From an uncultured Gammaproteobacteria bacterium (GTDB lineage Bacteria; Pseudomonadota; Gammaproteobacteria; Enterobacterales; Succinivibrionaceae): a DNA stretch of 64,000 nt. The DNA is taken from assembly GCA_900315395.1 (NCBI GenBank), contig OMZC01000063.1:1-64000 (forward strand), read 5' to 3'. Within the stretch, counting starts at the first letter, position 1. Each line of letters opens with the position of its first letter. The position numbers were made by a program, and so were the translations under genes. Under the pieces are notes generated by a model, which worked only from the letters and a program-made list of their open reading frames with translations, made no database searches and had not been told where the DNA came from. Below, piece by piece: positions 9,116 through 21,209 of the stretch.

Positions 9116-11692
9116 ATGGAAGAACTAATGCAAAACGCTACGCCAATGATGCGTCAGTACTTGGAAATTAAATCTCAATATCCAAATACACTGGTTCTTT
9201 ACAGACTAGGTGATTTCTACGAACTCTTCTATGAGGATGCTAAAAAAGTAGCAAAACTTTTAGATCTTACCTTAACTAGAAGAGGCACCAACAATGGTGA
9301 ACCTATTCCTATGGCAGGTGTGCCTTTCCATGCTGTAGATAACTATATTGCAAGACTTATTAAGATGGGTGAGTCATGCGTGATCTGTGAACAGCAGGGA
9401 ACTCCAGGTGCACAGAAAACCATGGTTAGAAAAGTATCAAAGATCATTACACCTGGCACTGTAACCGAAGAAGGCATTGCTCCAGACAGACAGGACGTGT
9501 TTACAGCCTGTATTTATAAAGGCAAACACTATTATGGACTAGCCTATATTTCTTTAGGTTCAGGACTATTTAAAACTACCATCTGCCCTACTAAGGCTGA
9601 ATTAAAACTCTATATTGAAAAAATTTCCCCTATTGAAATTGTTTATGAAGAGAATTTCAAAGAGATTGATATCTTTCAGGACATCCATTCAAGAAAAGCT
9701 CTAGCTTCTTGGAACTTTAAACTTGAGACCTGCTATAAACTGTTATGCTCTCAATTTGGAACAAACAGTTTATTTGGTTTTGATATTGAGAATCTTGAAG
9801 ATGGTATCTGTGCTGCCGGTGCTCTATTAGCTTATGTAAAGAATACACAGAATGTACCTTTAGAGCACATCAAATCAATTTCAAGAGACGATAACTCAGA
9901 GTTTGTATTACTTGATCACTGTGCTCAAAGAAACTTGGAGATCCTGTCAAACTTAAAAGGCGAAAAACAAGGATCTTTATTAAGTGTCCTAGATAATGCC
10001 TTAACTCCAATGGGTCAGAGACTTACAAGACGTATGCTTGTAGAACCTTTGCGTAACAATGATCTTATCAATCAAAGATTAGATATCGTTGAAGCTTTAT
10101 GCAATTCTGATAATGAAATTCTCTCTCAGTCTTTAGAGAGAATTGGTGATATTGAAAGAATCGTTGCCAGAATCGGTCTGTCATCAAGTAAACCAAAAGA
10201 TCTTGCAGTATTACGAGACTCATTAAAGCTAGTACCTGATTTAAAGAACTTCCTTTTAAAATCAGGTCAAAAGGCTCTTGTTGCTTTAAATGAAAAAGTT
10301 GATCCACTTTTTGATGTAGTAGCACTCTTAACTAGTGCAATTAAAGATTTTCCATCTACTTTCTTACGCGATGGAGATGTAATTGCAGAAGGTTATAACG
10401 AAGAGCTCGATTCCTTGCGTGAGCTAATGAATGGTTCTCAAGAGCTTTTATTAAAGATTGAGCAGGATGAAAGAGAAAAGACAGGAATCTCTACTTTGAA
10501 GGTTAACTTTAACTCTGTTCACGGTTTCTATATTGAAGTATCTAAAGCTCAATCTCAGAAAGTGCCTGAGTACTACATCAGACGTCAGACCTTAAAGAAT
10601 AACGAACGCTACATCACCCCTGAGTTAAAAGAGTTAGAGCAAAAGGCCGTTTCTGCTAAAGAGCGTTCACTAGAGCTTGAGGATGAACTATTCCATGAAG
10701 TAGAGCATCAATTACAGCAAAAGTTATCAGAGTTAACCAAGCTATCTCAAATACTCTCTTTAATTGATGTATTAAATGGTTTTGCTGTTGTTTCAAAATC
10801 AGGTAACTACGTAAGACCTCAATTATCAAACGATCACATCATTAAGATTGAAGAAGGCAGACACCCTGTAATTGAAAGAATTACCGACAAACCATTTGTA
10901 AGTAATTCAATTGAGCTCAAAGACAAGAACATGCTCGTAATCACAGGTCCTAATATGGGTGGTAAATCTACCTATATGAGACAGACTGCTCTGATTACAA
11001 TCATGGCAAGAATTGGCTGTTTTGTACCAGCTAAAGTTGCTCACATTGGTAACATTGACAGAATTTTCACAAGAATTGGTGCCTCTGACGATTTGTCTTC
11101 TGGCAGATCAACTTTCATGGTGGAAATGGAAGAAGCTTCATCAATTATTAACAACGCAACGGTAAACAGCTTAGTGCTAATGGATGAAATTGGACGTGGT
11201 ACTAGCACCTACGAAGGTAGTGCTTTGGCTTTATCAATTGCGCAATACCTGTGCTCAAAGGTTAACTGCTTTACCCTATTTTCAACTCATTACCCTGAGA
11301 TTGCCTCATTAGCAGACACCTACTCTAATGTTAAGAATATCTGCTTTAAGGCAACTGAATTTGACGGTTCTATTGTCTTCTTATACAAAGCAAATGAAGG
11401 TTCACAGAACTACTCATATGCTATTGAAGTTGGTAAGTTAGCAGGTCTTCCTAGTGAAGTTATCTCAAATGCTAAAAAGACCATTGAGAATAAGCAGCAC
11501 GCAAAAGATACTGGCAGTAAGAATGCAACTGTTGAGGCTATTCCTCAAAATGCACAACCTGATGTTACTGTAAAAGAAAAAATCGTCTACAAAGACTCTG
11601 CTGTTGTTGATGATCTGAAAAAGGTGGATTTAAATACCTTAACTCCAATTGCAGCTTTAAACCTGCTCTTTGAGTTAAAAAACAAGATCTAG
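9116..11692 (+). CDS. mutS: DNA mismatch repair protein MutS
   Basis: Recognises base mismatches and small loops and starts methyl-directed repair. The 858-residue product is full length. The N-terminal mismatch-binding domain has the Phe-X-Glu-type region in [17 protein letters not shown] (about 27-43); the C-terminal ATPase has Walker [10 protein letters not shown] (about 611-619), [14 protein letters not shown], and FSTHYPE. A second in-frame ATG three codons later ([11 protein letters not shown]) resembles the usual start, so the first residues are uncertain. It is convergent with rpoS, sharing a terminator, as in E. coli where mutS and rpoS are near neighbours. TATAAT at 9037-9042 may be its -10. 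Confidence 0.97.
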   Translation: MEELMQNATPMMRQYLEIKSQYPNTLVLYRLGDFYELFYEDAKKVAKLLDLTLTRRGTNNGEPIPMAGVPFHAVDNYIARLIKMGESCVICEQQGTPGAQKTMVRKVSKIITPGTVTEEGIAPDRQDVFTACIYKGKHYYGLAYISLGSGLFKTTICPTKAELKLYIEKISPIEIVYEENFKEIDIFQDIHSRKALASWNFKLETCYKLLCSQFGTNSLFGFDIENLEDGICAAGALLAYVKNTQNVPLEHIKSISRDDNSEFVLLDHCAQRNLEILSNLKGEKQGSLLSVLDNALTPMGQRLTRRMLVEPLRNNDLINQRLDIVEALCNSDNEILSQSLERIGDIERIVARIGLSSSKPKDLAVLRDSLKLVPDLKNFLLKSGQKALVALNEKVDPLFDVVALLTSAIKDFPSTFLRDGDVIAEGYNEELDSLRELMNGSQELLLKIEQDEREKTGISTLKVNFNSVHGFYIEVSKAQSQKVPEYYIRRQTLKNNERYITPELKELEQKAVSAKERSLELEDELFHEVEHQLQQKLSELTKLSQILSLIDVLNGFAVVSKSGNYVRPQLSNDHIIKIEEGRHPVIERITDKPFVSNSIELKDKNMLVITGPNMGGKSTYMRQTALITIMARIGCFVPAKVAHIGNIDRIFTRIGASDDLSSGRSTFMVEMEEASSIINNATVNSLVLMDEIGRGTSTYEGSALALSIAQYLCSKVNCFTLFSTHYPEIASLADTYSNVKNICFKATEFDGSIVFLYKANEGSQNYSYAIEVGKLAGLPSEVISNAKKTIENKQHAKDTGSKNATVEAIPQNAQPDVTVKEKIVYKDSAVVDDLKKVDLNTLTPIAALNLLFELKNKI

Positions 11693-11716
11693 ACTATAAG
11701 TAAAAAGATAAGAGGG

Positions 11717-11744
11717 AAAAGCAGGCTTACGCCTGCTTTTTTTT
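11717..11744 (+). terminator. Terminator shared by mutS and rpoS
   Basis: The stem GCAGGC / GCCTGC (11721-11726, 11731-11736) has the loop TTAC and is flanked by AAAA and an eight-T run, so it works best for mutS on the plus strand and could also act for rpoS on the minus strand. Confidence 0.9.
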
Positions 11745-11746
11745 GA

Positions 11747-12727
11747 TTAGTGGTTATCGCCTGATGGGAGGCCGATGGAGTTTTTATCAATACCGTAAGC
11801 TTCAAAGGTCTTTCTCAAACTCTTTAAAACTTCACTTTGAATTTGACGTACGCGCTCACGGGTAAGACCAATCTTTGCGCCTACCTCTTCTAGAGTTAAC
11901 ACGTCTTCATCATTTAAACCAAAACGGTATAAAACCACCATCTGCTGTTTTTCAGGCAGTGCGTTAAACCAGTTTCTGACAATCTCTACAATTTCACGCT
12001 TATCAACGTGATCAAAAGGAGACTCTGCTTTAGTATCAGGTACGATATCAAGTAAAGAGACTTCCTTATCATCAGAACCTTTTACGCTCATATCAAGAGG
12101 AGTAGTACCTTCGAGCATTGCAAGTAATGAACTTACCTCATCGATATCTTTACCAGTCTTCTCAGCTATTTGCTGAATTGATACAGGCTTTGAGATATCA
12201 GCCTCTTGTAGAGCACGCTTAGCTTTTAAAACAATATTGATATCTTTAATTACATGTACAGGCAGTCTTACCATTCTTGACTGGCACATAATTGCCTGCT
12301 CAATACTCTGTCTAATCCACCAAGTAGCATAAGTAGAAAAACGGAAACCTCTATCAGGCTCGAACTTTTGTACAGCATGAATAAGACCTAAGTTTCCTTC
12401 CTCAATTAAATCTAACAGAGGAATACCTCTTGCTCGGTAATTTTTAGCAATCTTAACAACTAAGCGCAGATTAGAGGTGATCATCATATCAATAGAACGT
12501 TTGTCACCCTCTTTAGCTTTTCTGCCGATAGAGTTTTCCTGCTCTGATGACAGTAATGGGTAACGTCTGATTGATGAGAAATAGTTTGACAAAAGATCGG
12601 AGGAGTCAGCTTTAGAAGCCTTATCTGCACCTGAGTTTCTGTCATTGCCACTATCTGCTTCAACATCAGCAATATTCTGCAGAACCTTATCTGCAAAATC
12701 GTCAGCGTCTTCTTTTAACTTATCCAT
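11747..12727 (-). CDS. rpoS: RNA polymerase sigma factor RpoS
   Basis: General stress/stationary-phase sigma factor. The 326-residue product has region 2 with [19 protein letters not shown] and [15 protein letters not shown], and region 4 with a helix-turn-helix [20 protein letters not shown]. The [11 protein letters not shown] segment after region 2 and the position directly behind nlpD identify RpoS rather than RpoD or RpoH. AAGGA lies five bases before the ATG. In relatives the main rpoS promoter lies inside nlpD; it was not located here. Confidence 0.95.
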   Translation of the reverse strand: MDKLKEDADDFADKVLQNIADVEADSGNDRNSGADKASKADSSDLLSNYFSSIRRYPLLSSEQENSIGRKAKEGDKRSIDMMITSNLRLVVKIAKNYRARGIPLLDLIEEGNLGLIHAVQKFEPDRGFRFSTYATWWIRQSIEQAIMCQSRMVRLPVHVIKDINIVLKAKRALQEADISKPVSIQQIAEKTGKDIDEVSSLLAMLEGTTPLDMSVKGSDDKEVSLLDIVPDTKAESPFDHVDKREIVEIVRNWFNALPEKQQMVVLYRFGLNDEDVLTLEEVGAKIGLTRERVRQIQSEVLKSLRKTFEAYGIDKNSIGLPSGDNH

Positions 12728-12812
12728 GGAGATCCTTTTATTTTATTGTTTGTTAATTGTTGTCTGTTTTTGTGTTTGTTTATAAATTTGTCTGTTTATA
12801 AATCTGTCTTAT

Positions 12813-14099
12813 TTATGGTAAATACTTACGAGGGTTTACAGAGTTTCCTCGATATCTAATTTCAAAATGTAGCATTACTCTTGAAGCATCAGTTGAGCCC
12901 ATTCTTGCGATCACTTGACCTTTCTTAACTCTCTGACCTTCTTTTACTAATAACATATCGTTATGAGCATATGCTGACAGATATTCGTTATCATGGTTGA
13001 TAATGATAAGGTTACCATAACCACGCAAGGCATTACCTGAATATACCACCTGACCAGAGGCTGCAGCATTGACGTTCTGACCTCGAGAACCAGCGATATC
13101 AATGCCCTTGTTAGATGAGGAGAAGTTTCTAATTACAGTTCCCTTTGCAGGCCACATCCAAGATACGCCTGAAACTGAACGGCTTCTACCTGATACAACC
13201 TTTGTAGGAGCAGAGGTTACTGATGCAGGAACTGCACTGGTACTTGTAGTGGTCGTCTGTGTATTTACACCTGCTACAGGAACAACCTTCTGTGGAGTTC
13301 TGTCAGCTAAGCTTTCACTGCTTGAATTAGACTTTAAATAAATTCTCTGACCTGTATAAATGCCATAAGGCTTTTGCAGGTGGTTAATCTTAATCAGATT
13401 TGAATAGCTAACTCCACTCTTACGTGAAATTGACATCAAAGAGTCGCCAGCTTTTACTGTATAGAAATCACCTGTGATCTTATCTGATGTCTGAGTTGAT
13501 ACTGTGTTGTCAGCTATGTTAGTAGTTGAAGTTACATTAGTCTTAGTAGACGACTGAACTTGAGAATTCTGCGTTACAGTCTGAGTTGTAGGAACAACTG
13601 TAGCGCTAGCAGGTGTCAGTCTGATAGTCTGACCTACTGTAATGTTATATGGAGCTGCAATACCGTTATCTGAGGCTAGATCACGATAATCTCTGCCATA
13701 TCTAAAAGCAATAGAGTACAGAGTGTCACCTGGCTTTACCTGATAAACATTGCCACTAGGTAGCGGAGTAGGAATTACCTGGATTGCCTGATTGTTCTGT
13801 GAACTTGAATTTAAGGTTGTAGCAGAGTTTGAATATGGCTTTACGACACCACTTTTTACACTTGAGGTGTTTGAATTTGTAGAAAAAGGTTTAATGACTC
13901 CTGCTCTTGTTTTCTCATTTGCAGAAGCTGCATAGACACGCTGACTTTTGACACTTCTGCTTACATGTACAGGCTTTGAATACTCTACTACAGCAGGACT
14001 TGCTGTATTATTTTTATCTGCGGTACAACCTACTGTTGATACTGCGATAACAGATAAAAAAGTACCTGCTAATAAAGCAGAAAAAAACTTAATCTTCAT
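12813..14099 (-). CDS. nlpD: Lipoprotein NlpD, amidase activator (LysM-LysM-degenerate M23)
   Basis: Envelope lipoprotein that activates a cell-division amidase (AmiC in E. coli). Residues 1-24 form a lipoprotein signal ending in the lipobox STVGC (Cys25). Two LysM peptidoglycan-binding repeats follow, at roughly 112-165 (YQVKPGDTLYSIAFRYG) and 210-258 (YTVKAGDSLMSISRKSG), joined by Ser/Thr-rich linkers. The C-terminal M23 domain (about 310-428) reads KGIDIAGSRGQ, lacking the zinc-binding His of active LytM enzymes, as in E. coli NlpD, so it is a regulator rather than a peptidase. It lies 85 bp upstream of rpoS. Confidence 0.95.
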   Translation of the reverse strand: MKIKFFSALLAGTFLSVIAVSTVGCTADKNNTASPAVVEYSKPVHVSRSVKSQRVYAASANEKTRAGVIKPFSTNSNTSSVKSGVVKPYSNSATTLNSSSQNNQAIQVIPTPLPSGNVYQVKPGDTLYSIAFRYGRDYRDLASDNGIAAPYNITVGQTIRLTPASATVVPTTQTVTQNSQVQSSTKTNVTSTTNIADNTVSTQTSDKITGDFYTVKAGDSLMSISRKSGVSYSNLIKINHLQKPYGIYTGQRIYLKSNSSSESLADRTPQKVVPVAGVNTQTTTTSTSAVPASVTSAPTKVVSGRSRSVSGVSWMWPAKGTVIRNFSSSNKGIDIAGSRGQNVNAAASGQVVYSGNALRGYGNLIIINHDNEYLSAYAHNDMLLVKEGQRVKKGQVIARMGSTDASRVMLHFEIRYRGNSVNPRKYLP

Positions 14100-14271
14100 T
14101 TAAATATTCATTCTGTATAAAGGCCTACCATCTTTAACCTGCCTTTACACTTTAAAACGCATTTAGACTACTAAAACATTGTTACACAGAATTTGTAAAA
14201 ACAGAAAAATTTTTTACAAAATTAAGAGATTAGACAGCAGAAATAATACTTTTTGCTCATTTTGTGGGCTT

Positions 14272-14294
14272 ACCTGAGGAGAATATCCTCAGGT
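14272..14294 (-). other. Perfect hairpin between the DedA-like gene and nlpD
   Basis: Nine-base arms (ACCTGAGGA / TCCTCAGGT, loop GAATA on the plus strand) lie just downstream of the DedA-like gene stop. No U-tract follows on the minus transcript. It may be an mRNA processing or stabilising element, or an atypical terminator. Confidence 0.5.
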
Positions 14295-14310
14295 ATAATT
14301 GTAAATTTAA

Positions 14311-14934
14311 TTATACAAAGACCTTATACACAATAAAGATCGCAATTAAAGCTACGCAAACCCAGCCAATTACATCGATGTAATGTTTAACGGTCTTTTC
14401 CATCTTATCTCCACCAAGAGAGATCAGGATTGCTTCAATAAAGAAACGTAGACCACGACCGACTAATGACACTAACACGAAGTTAAAGATATTAAGAGCA
14501 CCAGAGGCACCTGTGTTCATCACACTCTCAGCCGCAACCAAACCGGTACCTACTGCGATAACCTTATAAGGAATAGGAGTGAAAGCTCCTACAAAGATCA
14601 TTAAGATACCGTACTCTTGAGTAAGCCATGAGCGTACTACTTCTAGAGCCTGCTCATAGTGCATGAATCTTATAAAATCTGCAATATATGGGTCATAAAC
14701 ATAGTAGCCTAAGCTGTAACCTACAATTGCACCTAATACAGAGAATGCTACGGTTAAAAAAGCATAATAGTAAGCTCTTCTTCTGTGGTATAGGCACATT
14801 GGAATAAGCATTACATCAGGTGGAATAGGCCAAAATACAGACTCAGCAAAAGAGTTTATACACATGATATAAACTGCTAATTTATGCCTTGATAGACCTT
14901 CAAATAAAGCATAAAGATATGTAAAGATTCTCAT
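14311..14934 (-). CDS. DedA/YqaA-like membrane protein (VTT domain)
   Basis: The 207-residue protein is hydrophobic with several membrane spans. It carries the SNARE-associated/VTT signature segments: FAESVFWPIPPDVMLIPMCL near the N-terminus and GAFTPIPYKVIAVGTGL near residue 116-132, which in DedA relatives form re-entrant loops. Family members are linked to lipid scrambling or undecaprenyl phosphate recycling. It lies 4 bp after the ispF stop. YqaA-type genes occur next to nlpD in several gammaproteobacteria, which supports this assignment over other DedA groups. Confidence 0.75.
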   Translation of the reverse strand: MRIFTYLYALFEGLSRHKLAVYIMCINSFAESVFWPIPPDVMLIPMCLYHRRRAYYYAFLTVAFSVLGAIVGYSLGYYVYDPYIADFIRFMHYEQALEVVRSWLTQEYGILMIFVGAFTPIPYKVIAVGTGLVAAESVMNTGASGALNIFNFVLVSLVGRGLRFFIEAILISLGGDKMEKTVKHYIDVIGWVCVALIAIFIVYKVFV

Positions 14935-14938
14935 AAAA

Positions 14939-15418
14939 TTACTCTGTCTTTTGTAAAAGCACCACAGATTCTACAGCTATACCTTCTTTTCTGCCTGTAA
15001 AACCTAACTTCTCGGTTGTAGTAGCCTTAATGCTGACGCAACTTACATCCACCTTAAGATCAGATGCTACATTCTTAATCATCTCAGGCTCATAAGCTGC
15101 CATCTTTGGAGCCTGTGCCATGATAGTGGTATCAACATTTACAACTTTATACCCTAAAGAATGAATTTTATCTACCACGTCGCGTAAAAGAATTCTGCTG
15201 TCGATATTTAAAAATCTGTCATCGTTGTCTGGGTAAAAATGACCAATATCGCCTAAGGCTAAAGCACCTAGAAGAGCATCAGAGATCGCATGTAAAACTA
15301 CATCGCCATCGGAGTGAGCGATAAGTCCCTGTTCATAAGGAACCTTAACACCACCTAAAGTGCAAGGACCAACGCCACCGAATTTATGAACATCAAAGCC
15401 ATGACCGATTCTAAACAT
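14939..15418 (-). CDS. ispF: 2-C-methyl-D-erythritol 2,4-cyclodiphosphate synthase IspF
   Basis: Fifth step of the non-mevalonate isoprenoid pathway, cyclising the CDP-methylerythritol phosphate. The 159-residue product opens with the metal-binding [11 protein letters not shown] (Asp9, His11) and has [22 protein letters not shown] with the third zinc His, and the C-terminal [16 protein letters not shown] motif. It starts one base after the ispD stop, so the two are probably translationally coupled. Confidence 0.97.
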   Translation of the reverse strand: MFRIGHGFDVHKFGGVGPCTLGGVKVPYEQGLIAHSDGDVVLHAISDALLGALALGDIGHFYPDNDDRFLNIDSRILLRDVVDKIHSLGYKVVNVDTTIMAQAPKMAAYEPEMIKNVASDLKVDVSCVSIKATTTEKLGFTGRKEGIAVESVVLLQKTE

Positions 15419-15419
15419 C

Positions 15420-16112
15420 TTAGTTATTTCCTTTTTCTATCATCAATTTTGCTAGATTTAGATCGTCAGGTGTAGTTAATTTGAAATTACCAGAATCACC
15501 TTCAACGATTTGCACCTTATAACCTAAAATTTCCATAGCTGAGGCATCATCAGTGATAGCTAAATGATTTTTGTCTGCGTGTTCTAAAGCTTGTTTTAAT
15601 AATTTTGTTTTAAACATTTGCGGAGTATATGCGCGATACATATTCTCACGAGGAACGGTTTTTACGATGTTGCCATCAGAGACTAACTTTAAAGTGTCTG
15701 ATACTTTACAAGCTAAGATAGCACCATCAATATTATCTTTTGTAAGTAGAGCTAACTTTTTAAGATCGTCCTGACCAATTAAAGGTCTGGCTGCATCATG
15801 CACCATGACATATTCAGTTGTCACTTTCTCAAGATTTAATCTTACAGTGTCAGAGCGCTCTTTACCGCCTTTGCCTTTAATGACTCTAGGATTATGACTT
15901 ATCTCTAAAGTATCAAAGTACTCATCTTCAGCACTTACACCTACAATGACGTTTCCTACATAAGGACAATTAAGTAGAGCGTTAACAGTGTGTTCTAGAA
16001 CGGTTTTATTTGAAAGAAGAGCGTATTGCTTGGGAATGTTAAGACGCATGCGTTTACCAACGCCTGCAGCAGGAACGACTACATCTATTCGAGAGCTTTC
16101 CACAAAAAGCAC
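15420..16112 (-). CDS. ispD: 2-C-methyl-D-erythritol 4-phosphate cytidylyltransferase IspD
   Basis: Transfers CMP from CTP to methylerythritol phosphate in isoprenoid synthesis. The 230-residue product has the nucleotidyltransferase loop [19 protein letters not shown] (about 11-29), the [11 protein letters not shown] segment and the [11 protein letters not shown] region near the C-terminus. It sits between ftsB (2 bp away) and ispF (1 bp away), the usual ftsB-ispD-ispF order. Confidence 0.96.
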   Translation of the reverse strand: MLFVESSRIDVVVPAAGVGKRMRLNIPKQYALLSNKTVLEHTVNALLNCPYVGNVIVGVSAEDEYFDTLEISHNPRVIKGKGGKERSDTVRLNLEKVTTEYVMVHDAARPLIGQDDLKKLALLTKDNIDGAILACKVSDTLKLVSDGNIVKTVPRENMYRAYTPQMFKTKLLKQALEHADKNHLAITDDASAMEILGYKVQIVEGDSGNFKLTTPDDLNLAKLMIEKGNN

Positions 16113-16114
16113 TC

Positions 16115-16411
16115 CTATCTGCGGTTGTTTTGAACGTTATCCTTGTCGATTACACGGTAAAAGGTTTCTGATTTCTTTACCATGCCAAGCTCTGAGCGAG
16201 CTAATTCTTCAACAACGAGGTTACCTTGTTTAAGATCAGAGATTTCGTCTTCTAAGGCTTGATTTCGCTGTTCAAGAAGCTTCGAAGTTTTCGAAGCCTC
16301 TTCGTACTGTTTTGACATAGTATCATACTGCTCTACTCCGTTACGACCAAACCAAATGTCATAACCCAAGTAGCCAATCAAAGCTATAAGAAATAGAGCA
16401 AGTACTTTCAT
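16115..16411 (-). CDS. ftsB: Cell division protein FtsB
   Basis: Small bitopic division protein that bridges FtsL and FtsQ in the divisome. The 98-residue product has a short cytoplasmic start, one membrane helix (about residues 3-20, LALFLIALIGYLGYDIWFG) and a coiled coil (about 30-70) before the LARSELGMVKKSETFYRVI tail typical of FtsB. It starts 9 bp after the pyrG stop. In E. coli eno lies between pyrG and ftsB; eno is absent here. Confidence 0.93.
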   Translation of the reverse strand: MKVLALFLIALIGYLGYDIWFGRNGVEQYDTMSKQYEEASKTSKLLEQRNQALEDEISDLKQGNLVVEELARSELGMVKKSETFYRVIDKDNVQNNRR

Positions 16412-16420
16412 AGTCTACAG

Positions 16421-18085
<1,665 letters not shown>

Positions 18086-18179
18086 TTATAAGCGATGAAT
18101 TATACCACACTCAAGGCCGTATGATCTGTAAAAAAAGTAAGACATCTCAGGTCGCGACAGCAAAGCATATTTGACAGGA

Positions 18180-18782
18180 CTAGCCCATCGTCCAGTAGCC
18201 ATCATAGGCATATCCTGTTTTACCAATTAAGAGATGTTCTGATTTTGTAAAGCCGACTTTTTCAATGGCTTTAATTCTCTCAACTGCATAGATAGGAGCT
18301 TTTGTAAGCACTCCTTTGCAACCTAGCAGTGTTTCTACTTTTGGACTTACAAGCGAAAAGATACTATATAACTTTCTCTCTTCTTCATAGTCGCTTCTCA
18401 CATCCACTCTTAATATGCCCATTTGATTAAATTCATCATCAGACGATCTTAAGCACAGTTCAACTGTGCCGATGACCTCTGAATTTTCTTTATCAGCCTT
18501 ATTTTTATCAGAATTATTTTTATCAGCCTTATTTTTATCAACAATAGAGAATCTTACAAACCAGCATTTTTCATAGGATGAGCGCCAAAAGTCCATTGCC
18601 GATAACATTCTTTCTTTTGTCGGATAATAAAAATTGTCACCATCGCAATTGTCACTGTTAAAGAAGGGTAGTGCCTTCTTGTCGCTGTAGACCTTTAGTA
18701 AGTCGTCACAATCTTTACTATCAAACAGTCTTAACAAAAACTCTTCATTTTCTAATACAGGACAGTTTTTATAGATATTCAT
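18180..18782 (-). CDS. GNAT-like acetyltransferase with internal pentapeptide repeat
   Basis: The 200-residue product looks like a RimJ/RimL-type GNAT protein: ENEEFLLRLFDSKDCDDLLKVY at the start, an IGTVELCL strand in the middle and the AIEKVGFTKSEHLL motif near the end. The substrate is unknown. A lysine/aspartate/asparagine-rich insertion (NKADKNNSDKNKADKENS, about residues 83-100) is encoded by a 15-bp tandem repeat. GGTGA lies five bases before the ATG. It sits between relA and pyrG, where E. coli has mazEF-mazG. Confidence 0.7.
   Translation of the reverse strand: MNIYKNCPVLENEEFLLRLFDSKDCDDLLKVYSDKKALPFFNSDNCDGDNFYYPTKERMLSAMDFWRSSYEKCWFVRFSIVDKNKADKNNSDKNKADKENSEVIGTVELCLRSSDDEFNQMGILRVDVRSDYEEERKLYSIFSLVSPKVETLLGCKGVLTKAPIYAVERIKAIEKVGFTKSEHLLIGKTGYAYDGYWTMG
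18485..18540 (-). repeat. 15-bp tandem repeat inside the acetyltransferase gene
   Basis: Units of the form TTATTTTTATCAGNN (plus strand) repeat with a 15-bp period about 3.5 times. Being a multiple of three, copy number change would add or remove five residues without breaking the frame. Confidence 0.8.
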
Positions 18783-18861
18783 AAATCACCGCCATCTATG
18801 ATTTACAAAATGATGATGTGGACCTGAGATACAAGTCCACGTAATAATAGTGAATTTATGA

Positions 18862-21129
18862 TTACAGTCTCTTAGCTTCTGTAACCATTGGAAGATCATT
18901 TAGTTTAGCTAAAGTTCTAGTAAGTACAGGAATGCTTACAACCAAAAGATCGATATCAATTAAAGATAGATCTTTAGTCTTATCTACATGAGAGCGAACA
19001 CCGATTACATTCATCTTCTCATTAGCAATAACTGTAGTTACATCTCTTAAAAAGCCCGGATAGTCTGAGCCAATTACTCTGATAGTTACAGTATAGCCTC
19101 GATCTGTATCTGCAACATTCTCACCCCAGGTTGCATCAACAACGCGCTCTGGGAAGAGCATGGTCATTCTCTTGAACTTCTCACAGTCTTTTCTGTGAAC
19201 AGAAATGCCTCTACCCTGAGTTACGAAACCTATGATCTCATCACCTGGAATTGGCTGACAGCACTTAGCCATATGAGTCATCAAGTCACCTACACCTTCA
19301 ACGACAATACCGCTACGGTGTTTGGTTTTCTTTAAGATCTCTTCTGCTGGCTTTCTGTTGATAATGTCTTCGATGATTTCTTTGTTATCTGTCTGTACAG
19401 GAGTTTCCTTCTCAACTCTATCATTGAGAATACCCATGATAATGTTGATACCGATATCACCTGCACCAACATTAGCTAACAAATCATCCACAGTCTTTAA
19501 GTTAAACTTAGAAAGCTTCTCTTTAAGAATTGAAGAGACCTGATCTTTATTTAAATTTAGATCAGATTTTGAAAGCTCTTTTTCTAAGAGCTCAACACCA
19601 GCCTCTTTATTCTTTTCAAAATCAACCTTTCTAAACCATGACTGAACTTTGTTTCTGGCTTTATTTGTATGTAAGAAGCCCTTTTCTACCTTTAACCAGT
19701 CTCTAGATGGGTTAGGATTCTTTTGGGTAATGATCTCAACCTGCTCACCGGTCTTGAGCTTATAGGTATAAGGTACGATTCTGCCATCTACCTTAGCACC
19801 AATACAACGGTGACCAATCATGGTATGAACCTGATAAGCAAAGTCCAGTGGAGTTGCTCCATTTGGCAGATCAATAACCTCACCATTTGGAGTAAAGACA
19901 TAAACTCGGTTCTCAAAGACCTGCTTTTTGAACTCTTCCTGTAAAGAGCCTGACTCGACCATATCATCGCGCCATGACAGGAGTTTTCTTAACCAGTTAA
20001 TGCGCTCTTCAACGCCTTGACTCTGACCATTGCCTTCTTTGTACTTCCAGTGAGCTGCCACACCAAGTTCTGCTAACTGGTGCATTTTTTCAGTTCTAAT
20101 CTGAACTTCTACAACCTTATGACCTTCGCCATAGACTACAGTATGGATTGACTGGTAACCATTAGGCTTTGGGTTGGCAATGTAATCATCAAATTCTTTA
20201 GCAATATGTTCAAAGTTGGTATGAATAATACCCAAAGTTGCATAGCACTCTTCAACAGTGTTTACTACAACTCTTACAGCTCTAATATCAAAGAGCTGAT
20301 TGAACTTCAGATGCTTTTTCTGCATCTTTCTGTAGATACTGTAAATATGCTTTGGTCGACCATATACAGTAGCTTCGATGCCTTCTTCTTTTAAAAGAGC
20401 AGCTAAATTCTTTACAAAGTTATCAATATAGCTTTCTCTTTCAAGACGTCTTTCACCTAAATCATGGGCAATTTCCATGTAGGTGTCATGGTGTAAGAAC
20501 TTAAAGGCAAGATCTTCTAACTCCCACTTTAACTGACCAATACCAAGTCTGTTTGCAAGAGGAGCATAGATATTAGAAATCTCTTTAGCAATTAAGGTTC
20601 TGGCGTTCTCATCTTCTCTGTCAGAGTTTCTGATAACAGCAATTCTTTCAGCAAGTTTGATGACCACAGCACGTACGTCTTTGACCATTGCAAGGATCAT
20701 ACGACGTACTCTGTCGACCTGTTCTTCAGTTACATTATCTGAATTTAATGTCTGCAAAGAACGGATAGCTTCCATGTCTTTTACAGCAAGCAGTAATGAT
20801 GAAATCTTTGGACCAAAGACATCGTTTACTGCATCTAAAGAGATAAAGCTGTTTTCATAGGCAGGATACAGTATGGATACCTGTAAAGAAGGCAGATCCA
20901 TATTCAAAGTCATCAGAATTCCTACAATTTCTGATGAGATGTGGTTAAAGCGGGCAACCAAGTCATCAGGACTTACGAAGTCTTCAGCTACCTCACTTTT
21001 TCTGATACAGCGTAAAACAAACTCATTGGTTTTGTGGATGGCTTCTTTCTGATCTGGCTGTAAAGCTAGTTCATCCACCCATTTTGCAAAATCAAAAGTA
21101 GAACTGTGAGTCTGTCTTATCGCAACCAT
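18862..21129 (-). CDS. relA: (p)ppGpp synthetase RelA
   Basis: Ribosome-associated synthetase of the stringent-response alarmone. The 755-residue product has a pseudo-hydrolase domain, a synthetase domain (GRPKHIYSIYRKMQKK, FDIRAVRV, NPKPNGYQSIHT; about 255-375), a TGS domain near 400-470 (VYVFTPNGEVIDLPNGATPLDFA) and a C-terminal zinc-finger/ACT region. The HD hydrolase motif of SpoT is missing, its place taken by ILYPAYENSFISLDAV, which argues for RelA over SpoT. The location behind rlmD matches E. coli rumA-relA. GGTGG lies before the ATG. Confidence 0.93.
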   Translation of the reverse strand: MVAIRQTHSSTFDFAKWVDELALQPDQKEAIHKTNEFVLRCIRKSEVAEDFVSPDDLVARFNHISSEIVGILMTLNMDLPSLQVSILYPAYENSFISLDAVNDVFGPKISSLLLAVKDMEAIRSLQTLNSDNVTEEQVDRVRRMILAMVKDVRAVVIKLAERIAVIRNSDREDENARTLIAKEISNIYAPLANRLGIGQLKWELEDLAFKFLHHDTYMEIAHDLGERRLERESYIDNFVKNLAALLKEEGIEATVYGRPKHIYSIYRKMQKKHLKFNQLFDIRAVRVVVNTVEECYATLGIIHTNFEHIAKEFDDYIANPKPNGYQSIHTVVYGEGHKVVEVQIRTEKMHQLAELGVAAHWKYKEGNGQSQGVEERINWLRKLLSWRDDMVESGSLQEEFKKQVFENRVYVFTPNGEVIDLPNGATPLDFAYQVHTMIGHRCIGAKVDGRIVPYTYKLKTGEQVEIITQKNPNPSRDWLKVEKGFLHTNKARNKVQSWFRKVDFEKNKEAGVELLEKELSKSDLNLNKDQVSSILKEKLSKFNLKTVDDLLANVGAGDIGINIIMGILNDRVEKETPVQTDNKEIIEDIINRKPAEEILKKTKHRSGIVVEGVGDLMTHMAKCCQPIPGDEIIGFVTQGRGISVHRKDCEKFKRMTMLFPERVVDATWGENVADTDRGYTVTIRVIGSDYPGFLRDVTTVIANEKMNVIGVRSHVDKTKDLSLIDIDLLVVSIPVLTRTLAKLNDLPMVTEAKRL

Positions 21130-21209
21130 TTTTCCACCTATAATTTTCTACAATTTATTTTCTACAAATGGCTTTATATGCCGTAGCGTTAGCTGTTTCT
21201 AGCTACAAC

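Noticed and set aside
18485..18540. CRISPR-like array
   Set aside because: Units of 15 bp in direct tandem without spacers, inside a reading frame; no cas genes nearby.
18862..21129. SpoT instead of RelA
   Set aside because: The HD hydrolase residues are missing and the gene sits behind rlmD, as relA does.
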